Shown here: one piece after another, positions 26,492 to 35,004 of the stretch
Numbering within the stretch: the stretch's first letter is position 1
How the letters are laid out: every line of letters starts with the position of its first letter
NCBI RefSeq assembly: GCF_001488575.1
Contig: NZ_LN831302.1
Coordinates: forward strand, 744,001 to 808,000
Length of the DNA: 64,000 nucleotides
Direction: 5' to 3'
DNA from: Halobacterium hubeiense
Lineage (GTDB): Archaea; Halobacteriota; Halobacteria; Halobacteriales; Halobacteriaceae
The notes under the pieces: generated by a model
Told to the model about the DNA's origin: nothing
Database searches by the model: none
What the model saw: the letters and a program-made list of their open reading frames with translations, nothing else
Made by a program: the position numbers and the translations under genes

Positions 26492-27084
26492 AGTACCACC
26501 TCCACTTCGACGACGGCGTACGCGTGGCCGGGCGCGTTCGGCGCGAAGTAGCGCTCGCCGGTCGCGTCGTCGACGTCCGCGAGCGTCTTCGCCGTCGGCT
26601 CGAAGCGCGTGCCGTTGCGCTCCGTGACCGACTGGTTGTCGTACAGCGTCACCAGCCGCGTCGCCGCCACCGCGTCCGCGCTCGGGTCGCCGTGGTGGAC
26701 GACCCGGCGGGTGCGGCGGTCACCGTTCGCGTCCACGTAGTAGGCGTTGACGTTGTACGCGACCGCGCGGTCGCCGAACGTCTCCTCGACGGCCAGCAGG
26801 AACGACGCGTTCGGCGGCTCGCCGACGTAGTAGCCGTTGGCGCTCCCGTTCGCGAACGACGCGCCGGTGCCGTTCCAGTAGCGCAGCGTCCGCGAGAGAT
26901 TGCCGTTCGCGCGCTCGGTCTCCAGCAGGCCGGAGGCGGCGCGCTCGTGTTGGGTCTCGATGTGCTGGCTGGCCGTGCTCGCGGTCAGCGGCGTCACCGC
27001 GGTCGCCTGAATCGTGAACGCGACCGTCGCGACCACCAGCAGCGCGGCGGCGACGCCCTCCAGCGTGTGCGCTTGCCCCCGCAT
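26479..27084 (-). CDS. Pilin-like protein (DUF7288-like)
   Basis: A 201-residue protein starting MRGQAHTLEGVAAALLVVATV; the R-G before QAHT resembles the other prepilin leaders in the cluster, but the leader is just two residues. The exposed part is rich in Asn-Xaa-Ser/Thr (GNLSRTL, NGTGASF, NASFLL, NQSVTE), so heavily N-glycosylated if exported. It is separated from the upstream gene by a single base and overlaps the downstream gene by 13 bases. Probable minor pilin. Confidence 0.85.
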   Translation of the reverse strand: MRGQAHTLEGVAAALLVVATVAFTIQATAVTPLTASTASQHIETQHERAASGLLETERANGNLSRTLRYWNGTGASFANGSANGYYVGEPPNASFLLAVEETFGDRAVAYNVNAYYVDANGDRRTRRVVHHGDPSADAVAATRLVTLYDNQSVTERNGTRFEPTAKTLADVDDATGERYFAPNAPGHAYAVVEVEVVLWRM

Positions 27085-27085
27085 G

Positions 27086-27523
27086 CTACCACACCCTCAC
27101 GACGAGTTCGTAGCGGTCGCCGCCGACGGTGACGCTCCGCCACGCGACGGTGGCGTCGGCGTCCCCGGGAAGCGACTGGCCGGCCGCCGCGCGCACGTCG
27201 TCGATGGTCGCCACGTCGCCGGTCGTGTTCGTCAGCGTGACGTTCACCGACTTGTAGTCGCGCATCGCCAGCTCGCCGACGGCGTCGCCGTCCTCGAAGA
27301 ACGCGGCCGTCCGCTCCGCGTCGAGGTCGTAGGGGTGGTTCGGTGACGCGAGGCGGTCGGTCGCGAGGTCGTCGGCGACGCGGTTCGCGGAGACAGGGTC
27401 GCCGACGTCCGGGTCCGCGAACGGCGTGATGATGCCGGGGACGAACGCGAACGCGAACGCCACGGTCACGAGGAAGATGCTGACGCCCGCGGCGAAGTCC
27501 ATGGTGGTCTGTGCTCGGGACAT
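27086..27523 (-). CDS. Pilin-like protein (DUF7287-like)
   Basis: A 145-residue protein, leader MSRA then QTTMDFAAGVSIFLVTVAFA, a short prepilin-like signal with a hydrophobic helix. The remaining region (about 40-145) is acidic and soluble, ending DRYELVVRVW. It begins one base after the PilC stop and ends one base before the next start, so it belongs to the same transcription unit. The order PilB-PilC followed by several small one-helix proteins is typical of haloarchaeal type IV pilus loci. Confidence 0.86.
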   Translation of the reverse strand: MSRAQTTMDFAAGVSIFLVTVAFAFAFVPGIITPFADPDVGDPVSANRVADDLATDRLASPNHPYDLDAERTAAFFEDGDAVGELAMRDYKSVNVTLTNTTGDVATIDDVRAAAGQSLPGDADATVAWRSVTVGGDRYELVVRVW

Positions 27524-27524
27524 G

Positions 27525-29537
27525 TCAGGCGAACGAGAACGCGACGAGCGCGACGGTCGGCAGCGCGACCGCGAACTTCACGCCCGACAGCAGGCTGGCG
27601 TCGCGGATGTACCCCGCGACGAACCCGGAGATAACTCCCTGCATCGTCACCGCGTGGAAGAACATCATCCCCAGCAGCTCGGTGTCGATATCCCCGCCGA
27701 AGCTCAACTGGCCGCCGGCGCCGCCCGCGCCCCCGGTCGAGGTCTCCAGCCCGCTCATCGTGCCGAGGAACTTCACCTGGAGGATGAGCATCACCGCCAG
27801 CAGCGTGAGGTACGTCATGATGATGATGACGACCTGCATGCGGGCCCGCGAGCGGCGCTCGCGCTCGATGTCGTCCTGATTCTCGCTGGCTTGGGCGGCC
27901 GTCGAGAGCACCGCCGTAATCTGGCTGGACGCCTCCTGGGCCTTCGTGATGAGCTTGACCGTGCGGGCGAGCCGCGGGATGTGGTACTTGTTGTTGAACT
28001 CGACGAGCGCGCGCTTCAGACTCGTGCCGTAGTTCACCTTCGCGTACATCGTCTCGAACTCCTCGCCGAGCTTCCCGCTGGTGGTCTCCGACACCGCGCC
28101 GATGGACTCCAGAATCGTCATTCCGGTGTCGTTCGCGGAGGAGAGCTTCCGGAGGTTGTCCGAGAGCTTGTTCGTGATGCGGCGCCGCGAGCGCACGTTC
28201 CACTCGCGGAACACCGCCAGCGGGAACCCGACGAGGTACAGCGGGAGGTAGGCGTAGAGGAACGTCCCCCAGATTGGCGCGTCAACCATGCCGTCCAGCG
28301 TCGTCGGCGCGAGGCCCGCGAGGAACGCGTTCGCGACGAGCACGAGCGTCACGGGCACGGTGAACGCGAGCGTGAACAGCGGGTTGTCACGGAAGAAGCG
28401 CGCGGGGTGGCGCATCACCTGCATCGTCTCGTAGGTGCCCTCGCGGCGCTTCACGCGGTCGAAAATCGAGTACTCGCCGACGAAGCGCTCCACGAGGCCG
28501 AGGCTGAGCAGGCCGGGTTCGCGGCGGCCGGCGTCCTCGCCCTCGAACTCGAGGTAGCCGTCCCCGATTTCGTCCTGCTTGACCGTGGAGACGAGCACGA
28601 GAAAGCCCAGCCCGACGATGGGCGTCAGCACGTAGACGGTGGCGTAGAGGAGGCGCATCTGGGCCTGCCCGAGCATGCTCATGATGACGAGGATGATGAT
28701 GAGCAGCAGCGGGAACAGCGACAGCGTCATGTACATCTCGCCGAACAGCTCCAGCGTGTCGAGCGTGAGCTCCTGTTGCTGTTTGGCGGTGCGCATGTGC
28801 TTGTCCTTCTTGTCCGAGAGGAACTCCGTCATGTCTCCGCCGGAGTTGATGATGGAGAGCATGTCCGTCAGGAACTGGCTGAGCTCGTCGCTGGGCGTCT
28901 CCATCGAGCGGTTCCGCACCGCCGTCCGGTAGTCGGTGTCGAAGTACTCGGTCTCCTGGACGATGCTGCGGAACTCCATGGCGACCTCGCCGTACGTGTC
29001 GTCGGCCTTCGCCATCGCCTCCAGAATCTCCAGTTGGTTCATGCCGCCGATGGACAGCGCGTACATGAAGGAGACGGCGTCCGGCAGCAGCATGTTGATC
29101 TCGCGCTCCCGGGAGCTGGACCGCATGTACGGTACGGAGAGCAGGCCGCCGAACCCGACGGTGAAGCCGACGAACCCGAACAGGAGTCCGGTGCCGACCA
29201 CCAGCGCGGGAATCTTCAGCGCCTGCACGATGGCCAAAAGCGTCTCGTTCGGGACGGGGACGCCGATGAGCGTCTCCGTCTCCACGAGCCCGGTGTAGAA
29301 GAGGCCGTAGCCGAGCCCGAGCCCGAGCAGCCACAGGAGGACGCCCGCGACGACGCCGACGCCGATGGCGCGGGAGACGAACAGCTCCACGGGGTCGTCC
29401 ATGCGGGCTTCCGCGAGCTTCGTCTCCACGTCCGCGACGAAGTCGCTGCCGTCGCTGAACGCCCACTGGTAGACGGGGAAGAACGCGTCCGCGACGGCGT
29501 CCGCGCCCTCGCCGAACGACTGCGACCCCGTGCTCAT
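27525..29537 (-). CDS. pilC: Type IV pilus/T2SS platform protein (PilC/TadC-like)
   Basis: A 670-residue polytopic membrane protein with two T2SSF-type domains. The first is around residues 130-310 (SYERS-like helix region LLPDAVSFMYALSIGGMNQLEILEAMA, with helices LFPLLLIIILVIMSMLG and YATVYVLTPIVGLGFLVLV); the second is around 420-600 (LSDNLRKLSSANDTGMTILESI and ALVEFNNKYHIPRLARTVKL). Additional helices close the C-terminus. It anchors the assembly ATPase and drives pilus polymerisation. The gene overlaps pilB by 4 bases. The symbol follows haloarchaeal usage; which pilB-pilC paralogue set it equals is not known. Confidence 0.93.
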   Translation of the reverse strand: MSTGSQSFGEGADAVADAFFPVYQWAFSDGSDFVADVETKLAEARMDDPVELFVSRAIGVGVVAGVLLWLLGLGLGYGLFYTGLVETETLIGVPVPNETLLAIVQALKIPALVVGTGLLFGFVGFTVGFGGLLSVPYMRSSSREREINMLLPDAVSFMYALSIGGMNQLEILEAMAKADDTYGEVAMEFRSIVQETEYFDTDYRTAVRNRSMETPSDELSQFLTDMLSIINSGGDMTEFLSDKKDKHMRTAKQQQELTLDTLELFGEMYMTLSLFPLLLIIILVIMSMLGQAQMRLLYATVYVLTPIVGLGFLVLVSTVKQDEIGDGYLEFEGEDAGRREPGLLSLGLVERFVGEYSIFDRVKRREGTYETMQVMRHPARFFRDNPLFTLAFTVPVTLVLVANAFLAGLAPTTLDGMVDAPIWGTFLYAYLPLYLVGFPLAVFREWNVRSRRRITNKLSDNLRKLSSANDTGMTILESIGAVSETTSGKLGEEFETMYAKVNYGTSLKRALVEFNNKYHIPRLARTVKLITKAQEASSQITAVLSTAAQASENQDDIERERRSRARMQVVIIIMTYLTLLAVMLILQVKFLGTMSGLETSTGGAGGAGGQLSFGGDIDTELLGMMFFHAVTMQGVISGFVAGYIRDASLLSGVKFAVALPTVALVAFSFA

Positions 29538-32434
29538 TCGGCGTCCTCCTCACGTTCCGCGCGGTCGCCGTCGCCGGCGGCGGGCTCGAACGCCCCGAAC
29601 CCGTCGGTGTCGCTGACCGGCTCTATCGCGGGTTCGAGGTCGTCGCCCGCGAACGGGTCCGTCCTCTCACGTTCTGCGTCGCTTCGCTCGCTGCCGGGCG
29701 CGAACTCGGCGTCGGTCACTTCCTCGATGGCGGCTTCGAGGTCGTCGGCGTCCAGTCCGCGGGTGTCCGCGACCACGTCCTCGTCGGCGGCGTCGGGCGT
29801 GAGCGCGGTCGCCAGCGAGTCCGCGGACTCGCCCTCGAACTCCGCGAGCACGCCGCCCTCCTCGCGGGCGGTTTCGAGGATGTCCTCGGCCTCTTCGAGC
29901 ACGCTCTCGGAGGGGTTCGGGCGCGGGACCATCGCCTCCTTGTCGGGGTCTACGTCGATGAGCACGCTCTCCATCCCGCGGAGGTCCTCTAAGGCGTCCT
30001 CCAGTCGGCCGTTGGCGACGAGCGTGAGGATGGTCTCGGGGTCGTTGATGTACGCCTGCGCGGTCGCGGCGACCTGCGCGTACTCGTTGAGCCCCTGCTC
30101 GATGAGGTACGCCAGCAGGACGCGGCGCTCCTGCAGTTGGCGGTCGAGTTCCATCTGGGTCCAGCCGCGGTCGAACTTGATGTCCTCCAGCGTCGAGGAG
30201 TCCGCGGTCTGCCGGTAGGAGTCGTCCTCGGGCTCCCACTGGAAGACGTCGTTGACGTTGATTTCGTCGTTCTCCGGGTCGTAGCGGTTGATTTCGGTAA
30301 TCGAGCGGTTTCGCCGGACCTTCTGTCCGCGCACCCGCGTCTGAGACTGCACCGACACGAGGTCCAGCGCCGTGAACAGCGTCTTCGAGACGTTGATGGG
30401 TTCGGTGGTGAAGCGCTTGAGGACCTCGCCGACGTTGTCCGCGTGGAACGTCGTGTACGTGGTGTGGCCGGTGGACATCACCTGGAAGAGCGTGCGGCCC
30501 TCCTCGCCGCGCACCTCGCCCATCACGATGTAGTCGGGGCGCTGGCGGAGCGCGGCCTCCAGCAGGTCGAACTCGTCGATGTCGCCGGTCTCGTCCTCGC
30601 CGAAGCTCGGGCGCGTGACCGACGCAATCCAGTTGCGCTGGGGCAGTTCGACCTCGCGGGTGTCCTCGATGGAGACGATCTTCGCGTTGCTCGGGATGAA
30701 CAGCGAGACGGCGTTCAGGCTCGTGGTCTTCCCGGACGCGGTGCCGCCCGCGAACACGAGGCTCTTGTGGGACTCGATGCACAGCCAGAGGAACGCCATC
30801 TCGTCGAGGCTGAACGTCTGCCAGTTGATGAGGTCCACGGGCGTGAACGGCACGTCCTTGAACTGGCGGATGGTGTAGTTGGTGCCGTGGTCGCTGACCT
30901 CCTGCCCGAGCGTCAGCTGGGCGCGCGAGCCGTCCCGGAGGGTGGCGTCCACCTGCGGCTGGCGCTTCGAGATGCCCTTCCCGGAGCGCTGCGCGAGCTT
31001 CACCACGAAGTCGTCTAAGCTCTCGCGGCCGTGGTAGACGTTCGTGATGAGGTTCTCGTAGTCGGTGTGGTAGACGAACACCGGCGAGTCGTAGCCGTCG
31101 CAGGAGATGTCCTCGACGTTGATGTCGTGCTTGATGCCGTCGATGCGCTCGTAGCCGATGAAGTTCCGCTGGAGGACGTACAGCAGGGTCTCCACCTGGT
31201 ACTGCGTGAGCGCGTCCGGGTCCTCCGCCAGCACCGCGGGCTCGGGGCGCGCCATGATGCCGTCGAGGTGGGTGTCGTCGGGTTCGACCGGCGGCTCCCC
31301 GCGCCCGACGGCCGCCAGCAGTTTGTCGACGAGCGACTGCTCGCGCCCCACCGGGCCGTCGTAGAGGTCGTAGCGCTCCAGCAGCTTCCGCGTCTCGCGC
31401 TCGATGACGCCGCGGCGCTCGGCCTCGTCGCCGGCGGCCGCAACGTCGTTGCTGGCGTACTTGATGGCGGTCCGGAGCTTCTCCGTGAGGAACTCCTGGA
31501 GGTCCTCCTCGATGGGGTTCCGGTAGGGCTCCACGAGGTAGTACTTCTTCTCGTTCTCGCGGTCGGAGTGGAAGATGACGACGAACGCGTACGGCTTGTT
31601 CACCCAGTAGCGCTCGACCTCCCGGAAGTGGCGCTTCTTCTCCATCGGCACCGCCTTCTCCAGGTCGTAGCGGTTCGCGATGGTGGTCTTCCCCTCGATA
31701 GTCGAGAAGAACGCGTCCTCGTCGATGTCCTCGTGGATGTCGACCGTGCGCTCGTCTTCGAGGTCGAGCATCTTGTCGGCGGCGTCGTCTTTCACCGAGA
31801 GCCACTGCTCGACGTTCTCCGGGTCGAAGCCGAGGTGCTCCACGGGGTCGAAGCGGACGATTTCGCCGTCGTCGTCGCGCGGTCTCGTCCAGTCGTTGTC
31901 GCCGACGTAGTAGTACTCGCGCTTGAAGTGCTCCCACATCCACTCGTCTTTCGCGACCGGCGTCGTCTCGGGGTCGGTGAACTCGTCGAAGTAGTCGTGG
32001 AAGTTGCTCGCGCGCCGCGCCGCCGTCGCGAGCACGTCGCCCTTCTCGTCGGGGTCGAACCCGAGGTCGCCGCTCGGGTCGGCCTCGACGGCGTCCCACT
32101 TCGGCTCCGGCGGGTCCGCGCCGAGTTCGTCCCACTCGGGGTACGGCGGCTCGACGGTCTCCCTCCTGCCCGCGTCGGCGGCCGCGAGCTCGTGTCTCGT
32201 GCGCTCGCGGCGCTGTCGGACGCGGTCGGCGGCGTCGTCGTCGCCGTACTCCTCCAGATAGTCCACCCAGGAGTAGTCGCCGACCGTCGCGCCGACGTCG
32301 TACTCGCGGACCGCGGGCGCGAGGTCTTCCCAGTCGTAGTCGCGGTTCCGCGCCCCCGGTGTGCCCTCCGCTGGTGTGCCGTCGGTGCCGCCGCCGGTCG
32401 TCGCCCCGCCGGCTTCGGCATCGTCGCCTGCCAT
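29534..32434 (-). CDS. pilB: Type IV pilus assembly ATPase (PilB/GspE-like) with long acidic tails
   Basis: A 966-residue secretion ATPase from the ATG at 32434. An acidic N-terminal region of about 220 residues precedes the conserved core. Walker A FAGGTASGKTTSLNA lies near 565-575, the Asp box IVSIEDTREVELPQRNW near 595, Walker B PDYIVMGEVRGEEG near 630 and the His box STGHTTYTTFHAD near 650. About 180 Asp/Glu-rich, probably disordered residues end the protein. It is the first gene of the six-gene pilus operon. The start was chosen over a longer open frame because a T-rich promoter element sits about 27 bases upstream. Confidence 0.94.
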   Translation of the reverse strand: MAGDDAEAGGATTGGGTDGTPAEGTPGARNRDYDWEDLAPAVREYDVGATVGDYSWVDYLEEYGDDDAADRVRQRRERTRHELAAADAGRRETVEPPYPEWDELGADPPEPKWDAVEADPSGDLGFDPDEKGDVLATAARRASNFHDYFDEFTDPETTPVAKDEWMWEHFKREYYYVGDNDWTRPRDDDGEIVRFDPVEHLGFDPENVEQWLSVKDDAADKMLDLEDERTVDIHEDIDEDAFFSTIEGKTTIANRYDLEKAVPMEKKRHFREVERYWVNKPYAFVVIFHSDRENEKKYYLVEPYRNPIEEDLQEFLTEKLRTAIKYASNDVAAAGDEAERRGVIERETRKLLERYDLYDGPVGREQSLVDKLLAAVGRGEPPVEPDDTHLDGIMARPEPAVLAEDPDALTQYQVETLLYVLQRNFIGYERIDGIKHDINVEDISCDGYDSPVFVYHTDYENLITNVYHGRESLDDFVVKLAQRSGKGISKRQPQVDATLRDGSRAQLTLGQEVSDHGTNYTIRQFKDVPFTPVDLINWQTFSLDEMAFLWLCIESHKSLVFAGGTASGKTTSLNAVSLFIPSNAKIVSIEDTREVELPQRNWIASVTRPSFGEDETGDIDEFDLLEAALRQRPDYIVMGEVRGEEGRTLFQVMSTGHTTYTTFHADNVGEVLKRFTTEPINVSKTLFTALDLVSVQSQTRVRGQKVRRNRSITEINRYDPENDEINVNDVFQWEPEDDSYRQTADSSTLEDIKFDRGWTQMELDRQLQERRVLLAYLIEQGLNEYAQVAATAQAYINDPETILTLVANGRLEDALEDLRGMESVLIDVDPDKEAMVPRPNPSESVLEEAEDILETAREEGGVLAEFEGESADSLATALTPDAADEDVVADTRGLDADDLEAAIEEVTDAEFAPGSERSDAERERTDPFAGDDLEPAIEPVSDTDGFGAFEPAAGDGDRAEREEDAE

Positions 32435-32458
32435 TGGCTGGTACTGGCCGGGCAGCGT

Positions 32459-32466
32459 CAAAAAAC
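32459..32466 (-). promoter_or_regulatory. TATA-like element of the pilus operon
   Basis: A run of T (complement of CAAAAAACC at 32459-32466) is centred about 28 bases upstream of the pilB ATG, matching leaderless transcription of the six-gene operon. Confidence 0.45.
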
Positions 32467-32510
32467 CCTTGCGACCAATTACCACGCTCCTTGACACGAA
32501 CCGGCGGCCG

Positions 32511-33077
32511 CTACCGGTACTCGTCCACCACGGTGACCTCGCCGTCCGACACCTCGATGTCCACCAGCGCCGTCACGTCGTGGGGCGACTCGGCCATCGC
32601 GCTCTCCGAGCCGACCTTCCGGATGACCACCACGACGTCCGCGATGTCCGCGCCGATGCCGTCGAGAGCGTCCGTGAGCGCGCGCAGCGTCCCGCCCGTC
32701 GATAGCAGGTCGTCCAGCACGAGCACGCGGTCGCCCTCCTCCACGTCGTTGACGTACATCTCGCCCTCCGAGTAGCCCGTCTCCTGGTGGATTTCGACCT
32801 CGCCCGGGAGGCCGTACTCGCGCTTGCGCACGACGGTCACCGGGAGGTCCGTCTGCAGGCTCACCGCCGTCGAGATGTGGATGCCCATCGCCTCCGGGGT
32901 CACGATTTTGTCCACGCCTTCGAGGTCCGCGACCCGGGTGATGCCGACGACGACCTCCCGCAACAGCGCGGGGTCGAGCATCGGCACGCCGTTGCTAATC
33001 GGGAGGACGACGTACTCGTAGCCGCCCTCCTTCTCGATGACGGGCGCCCGCTGGAAGGACTCGCGTAACCGCTCCAT
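32511..33077 (-). CDS. hpt: Hypoxanthine/guanine phosphoribosyltransferase family protein
   Basis: A 188-residue archaeal purine phosphoribosyltransferase. The PRPP-binding motif is [13 protein letters not shown] (about 118-130), preceded by [16 protein letters not shown] and the hood region. It would salvage hypoxanthine and guanine (or related bases) to nucleotides; haloarchaeal members are annotated as HGPRTase-like with uncertain base preference. Length and motifs match the family. It lies behind the pilus operon promoter and is independent of it. AT-rich CCTTTTGGC about 25-30 bases upstream is a plausible promoter element. Confidence 0.92.
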   Translation of the reverse strand: MERLRESFQRAPVIEKEGGYEYVVLPISNGVPMLDPALLREVVVGITRVADLEGVDKIVTPEAMGIHISTAVSLQTDLPVTVVRKREYGLPGEVEIHQETGYSEGEMYVNDVEEGDRVLVLDDLLSTGGTLRALTDALDGIGADIADVVVVIRKVGSESAMAESPHDVTALVDIEVSDGEVTVVDEYR

Positions 33078-33188
33078 ACCCCGCGTTCGCCCGTCGAGCC
33101 AAAAGGATGCGGGGTTCGTGTATTTTCAGCAATTACGCTGGTTTCACCACTAACGCTCTTTGCGGTGGAGGCCCTACGTCCACCCGAG

Positions 33189-33560
33189 ATGTCCATCGAC
33201 CGCGAAACCTTCGAGAACGCGAGCGAGGACGAACTCGCGGGACTGTCCGTTCCCGAGCGCGTCCTCGGCTTCCTCGCGAGCCACGACGGCCACGCGTTTG
33301 AAGCGAGCGAGATTGCCGCTCGCCTCGAACTCGACGACGGAGCGGTCAGTACCGCCCTCACGCGGCTCAAGGACCGCGACCTCGTCGAACACAAGGCGAC
33401 CTACTGGGCGGTCACCGACGACGAGCAGCGACTCGCGGCGTACGACGGCTACGAGCGCGCGACCTCGCTGTTCAACGAGCAACTCGGAGAGGAGAACGCG
33501 GACGCTTGGCGCGAGCAGTCGCCCGAGGGAGCGCACCCGAGCGTCGACGACGAACAGTGA
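33189..33560 (+). CDS. MarR-type winged-helix protein, probable antitoxin/regulator
   Basis: A 123-residue protein from the ATG at 33189. Residues 15-80 form a winged helix: VLGFLASHDGHAFEASEIAARL, then DDGAVSTALTRLKDRDLVEH and a wing KATYWAVTDDE. A helical acidic tail (ATSLFNEQLGEENADAW) follows and could bind the toxin. Its stop overlaps the GTG of the PemK-like gene by 3 bases (GTGA). The arrangement is that of a toxin-antitoxin operon where the first gene encodes a DNA-binding neutraliser. It is also possible that it is only a regulator. An in-frame GTG eight codons earlier is a weaker start. Confidence 0.82.
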   Translation: MSIDRETFENASEDELAGLSVPERVLGFLASHDGHAFEASEIAARLELDDGAVSTALTRLKDRDLVEHKATYWAVTDDEQRLAAYDGYERATSLFNEQLGEENADAWREQSPEGAHPSVDDEQ

Positions 33561-33913
33561 GCGACGAGGAACCGACGCCGACTTTCGAACCGGGCGACGT
33601 CGTCTACGGCGCCGACCCGTTCGACGGTGACAAGCAGGCGCGCCCGTGGCTCGTCCTCTCGAATCACGAGGACCGACCGTTCCACGGCGAACAGTACATC
33701 GCAGTCACGCTGACGACGAAGTCGTGGCTGGATGGCCTCCTCGAAATCCCGGACGACGACTGGATACGTGGTGGAACGCCCGAACAGAGCCGCATCGTTT
33801 CGTGGGGCGTCCAATCGCTCAGTTCCGACGACATCGCGTTCTGGCAAGGACGGCTGACGCAACGCCTCGTCGACGACGCCGTCGCGTCACTGGTCGACGA
33901 ACTCCGCCAGTAG
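33557..33913 (+). CDS. PemK/MazF-family toxin-like endoribonuclease
   Basis: A 118-residue protein starting at the GTG at 33557. The MazF-like beta-barrel pattern is visible: FEPGDVVYGADPFDGDKQAR (loop S1-S2), PWLVLSNHED, YIAVTLTTKSW and a closing helix VDDAVASLVDELRQ. MazF toxins cut mRNA; active-site Arg and Thr candidates (QAR, TLTT) are present but were not tested. The 3-base overlap with the upstream MarR-like gene indicates coexpression. Its GC content and codon use match the host. Confidence 0.85.
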   Translation: MSDEEPTPTFEPGDVVYGADPFDGDKQARPWLVLSNHEDRPFHGEQYIAVTLTTKSWLDGLLEIPDDDWIRGGTPEQSRIVSWGVQSLSSDDIAFWQGRLTQRLVDDAVASLVDELRQ

Positions 33914-33936
33914 CTACCGGGCTGTCGATTCGCCGC

Positions 33937-35004
33937 TCAGACCGACACGTCCGAGAAGTCGAAGAACGCCGTCTCGTAGCCCTCGTGGCGCGAAATCTGC
34001 GGGGGCGTCTCCACGCTCACGGTCGCGTTCTCGATTTCCTCGCCCGCGGAGACGACCGCGCCGTAGTGGTAGCCGAGGTCGGCGTCGAGCGTCGGCACGA
34101 GGTCGCCGTCGAAGACGCGCTCGCCGCCCGCGTCGGCGGTCGCGGACAGCGACGCGCTCGGGAGCACGAACCGGTTGTGTGGCGTGCGCAGCGACGCCGC
34201 CACGTACGTCTCGTCGTCGCCGGCCGCGAGGTCGCCGAACTCGCTCGTGGTTCCGACGACCAGCTTCGCGCCGCCTGTCTCGCCGCTCCCGATGACCCGA
34301 ATTGGGAACGAATCCTCCGGAGGCACCTGCGAGAGCGTCGCGCTCTCCATGTCCATCGGGTCGACGGCGCCTTCCGTGCCCTCGCGGTCGGCGGGGATGT
34401 CCTCGAACGGGAGGTCGTCGAGCGCGCCGCGGTCGAACGTGAACGAGAAGTCGAACTCCACGGGGTCCGTGGCGACCGACTCGCCGCTCGACCGGCGCGT
34501 GGTCGGCGGGACGACGCGCACGGTCACGTCGTAGTTGCCCTCCGGGCCGAGCGCGACGTTGTCGCCGTGGTGGACGCCCATCTGCTGGGAGAGCATCTGC
34601 CACGGCGTCACCGACGACGTCTCGTCCTCCGGGCCGGTGTGCTCGATTTCGACGTTCGCTTCCGGTAGCACCGTTCCGGTTTCCGTGTCCCAGACGGCGA
34701 CCATCAGGTGCACGTCGTCCTCGCCGCGGACGTTCACGCGGTCGGTGTCCGTCGTGCGCACCAGCCAGAAGCGGTGCGGGAACGTGTAGGTGAGCGCGCA
34801 CGCGTACCGGCCGCTGGTCTGCATCCCCGCCATCTCCATCCCCTCGACGTGCGAGGGGACGTAGGCGGCCTCGGGGCGGTTCTCGGGGAGCGGCGGCTCG
34901 CGGGTCGCCCGCTCGGTTTCGAGGAAGCCCAGACAGCCCGCACTCGCGGTCAGTCCCGCAGCGCCCGCGGCCGCGAGGAACGCGCGCCGGCTCGGCTTAC
35001 GCAT
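33937..35004 (-). CDS. Tat-exported lipoprotein related to P19/Tp34 iron-binding proteins (DUF7350-like)
   Basis: A 355-residue protein with signal RKPSRRAFLAAAGAAGLTAS and lipobox SAGC, so a lipid-anchored, Tat-exported protein. Residues 45-200 show the P19-like pattern: HVEGMEMAGMQTSGRYACAL, a region VHLMVAVWDTETG and HHGDNVALGPEGNYDVTV, with Met and His positions suited to copper/iron binding. The C-terminal third has a second beta domain. P19 proteins act in periplasmic ferrous iron uptake. The ATG overlaps the DyP-like gene stop by 8 bases, so the two are translationally coupled. Confidence 0.85.
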   Translation of the reverse strand: MRKPSRRAFLAAAGAAGLTASAGCLGFLETERATREPPLPENRPEAAYVPSHVEGMEMAGMQTSGRYACALTYTFPHRFWLVRTTDTDRVNVRGEDDVHLMVAVWDTETGTVLPEANVEIEHTGPEDETSSVTPWQMLSQQMGVHHGDNVALGPEGNYDVTVRVVPPTTRRSSGESVATDPVEFDFSFTFDRGALDDLPFEDIPADREGTEGAVDPMDMESATLSQVPPEDSFPIRVIGSGETGGAKLVVGTTSEFGDLAAGDDETYVAASLRTPHNRFVLPSASLSATADAGGERVFDGDLVPTLDADLGYHYGAVVSAGEEIENATVSVETPPQISRHEGYETAFFDFSDVSV

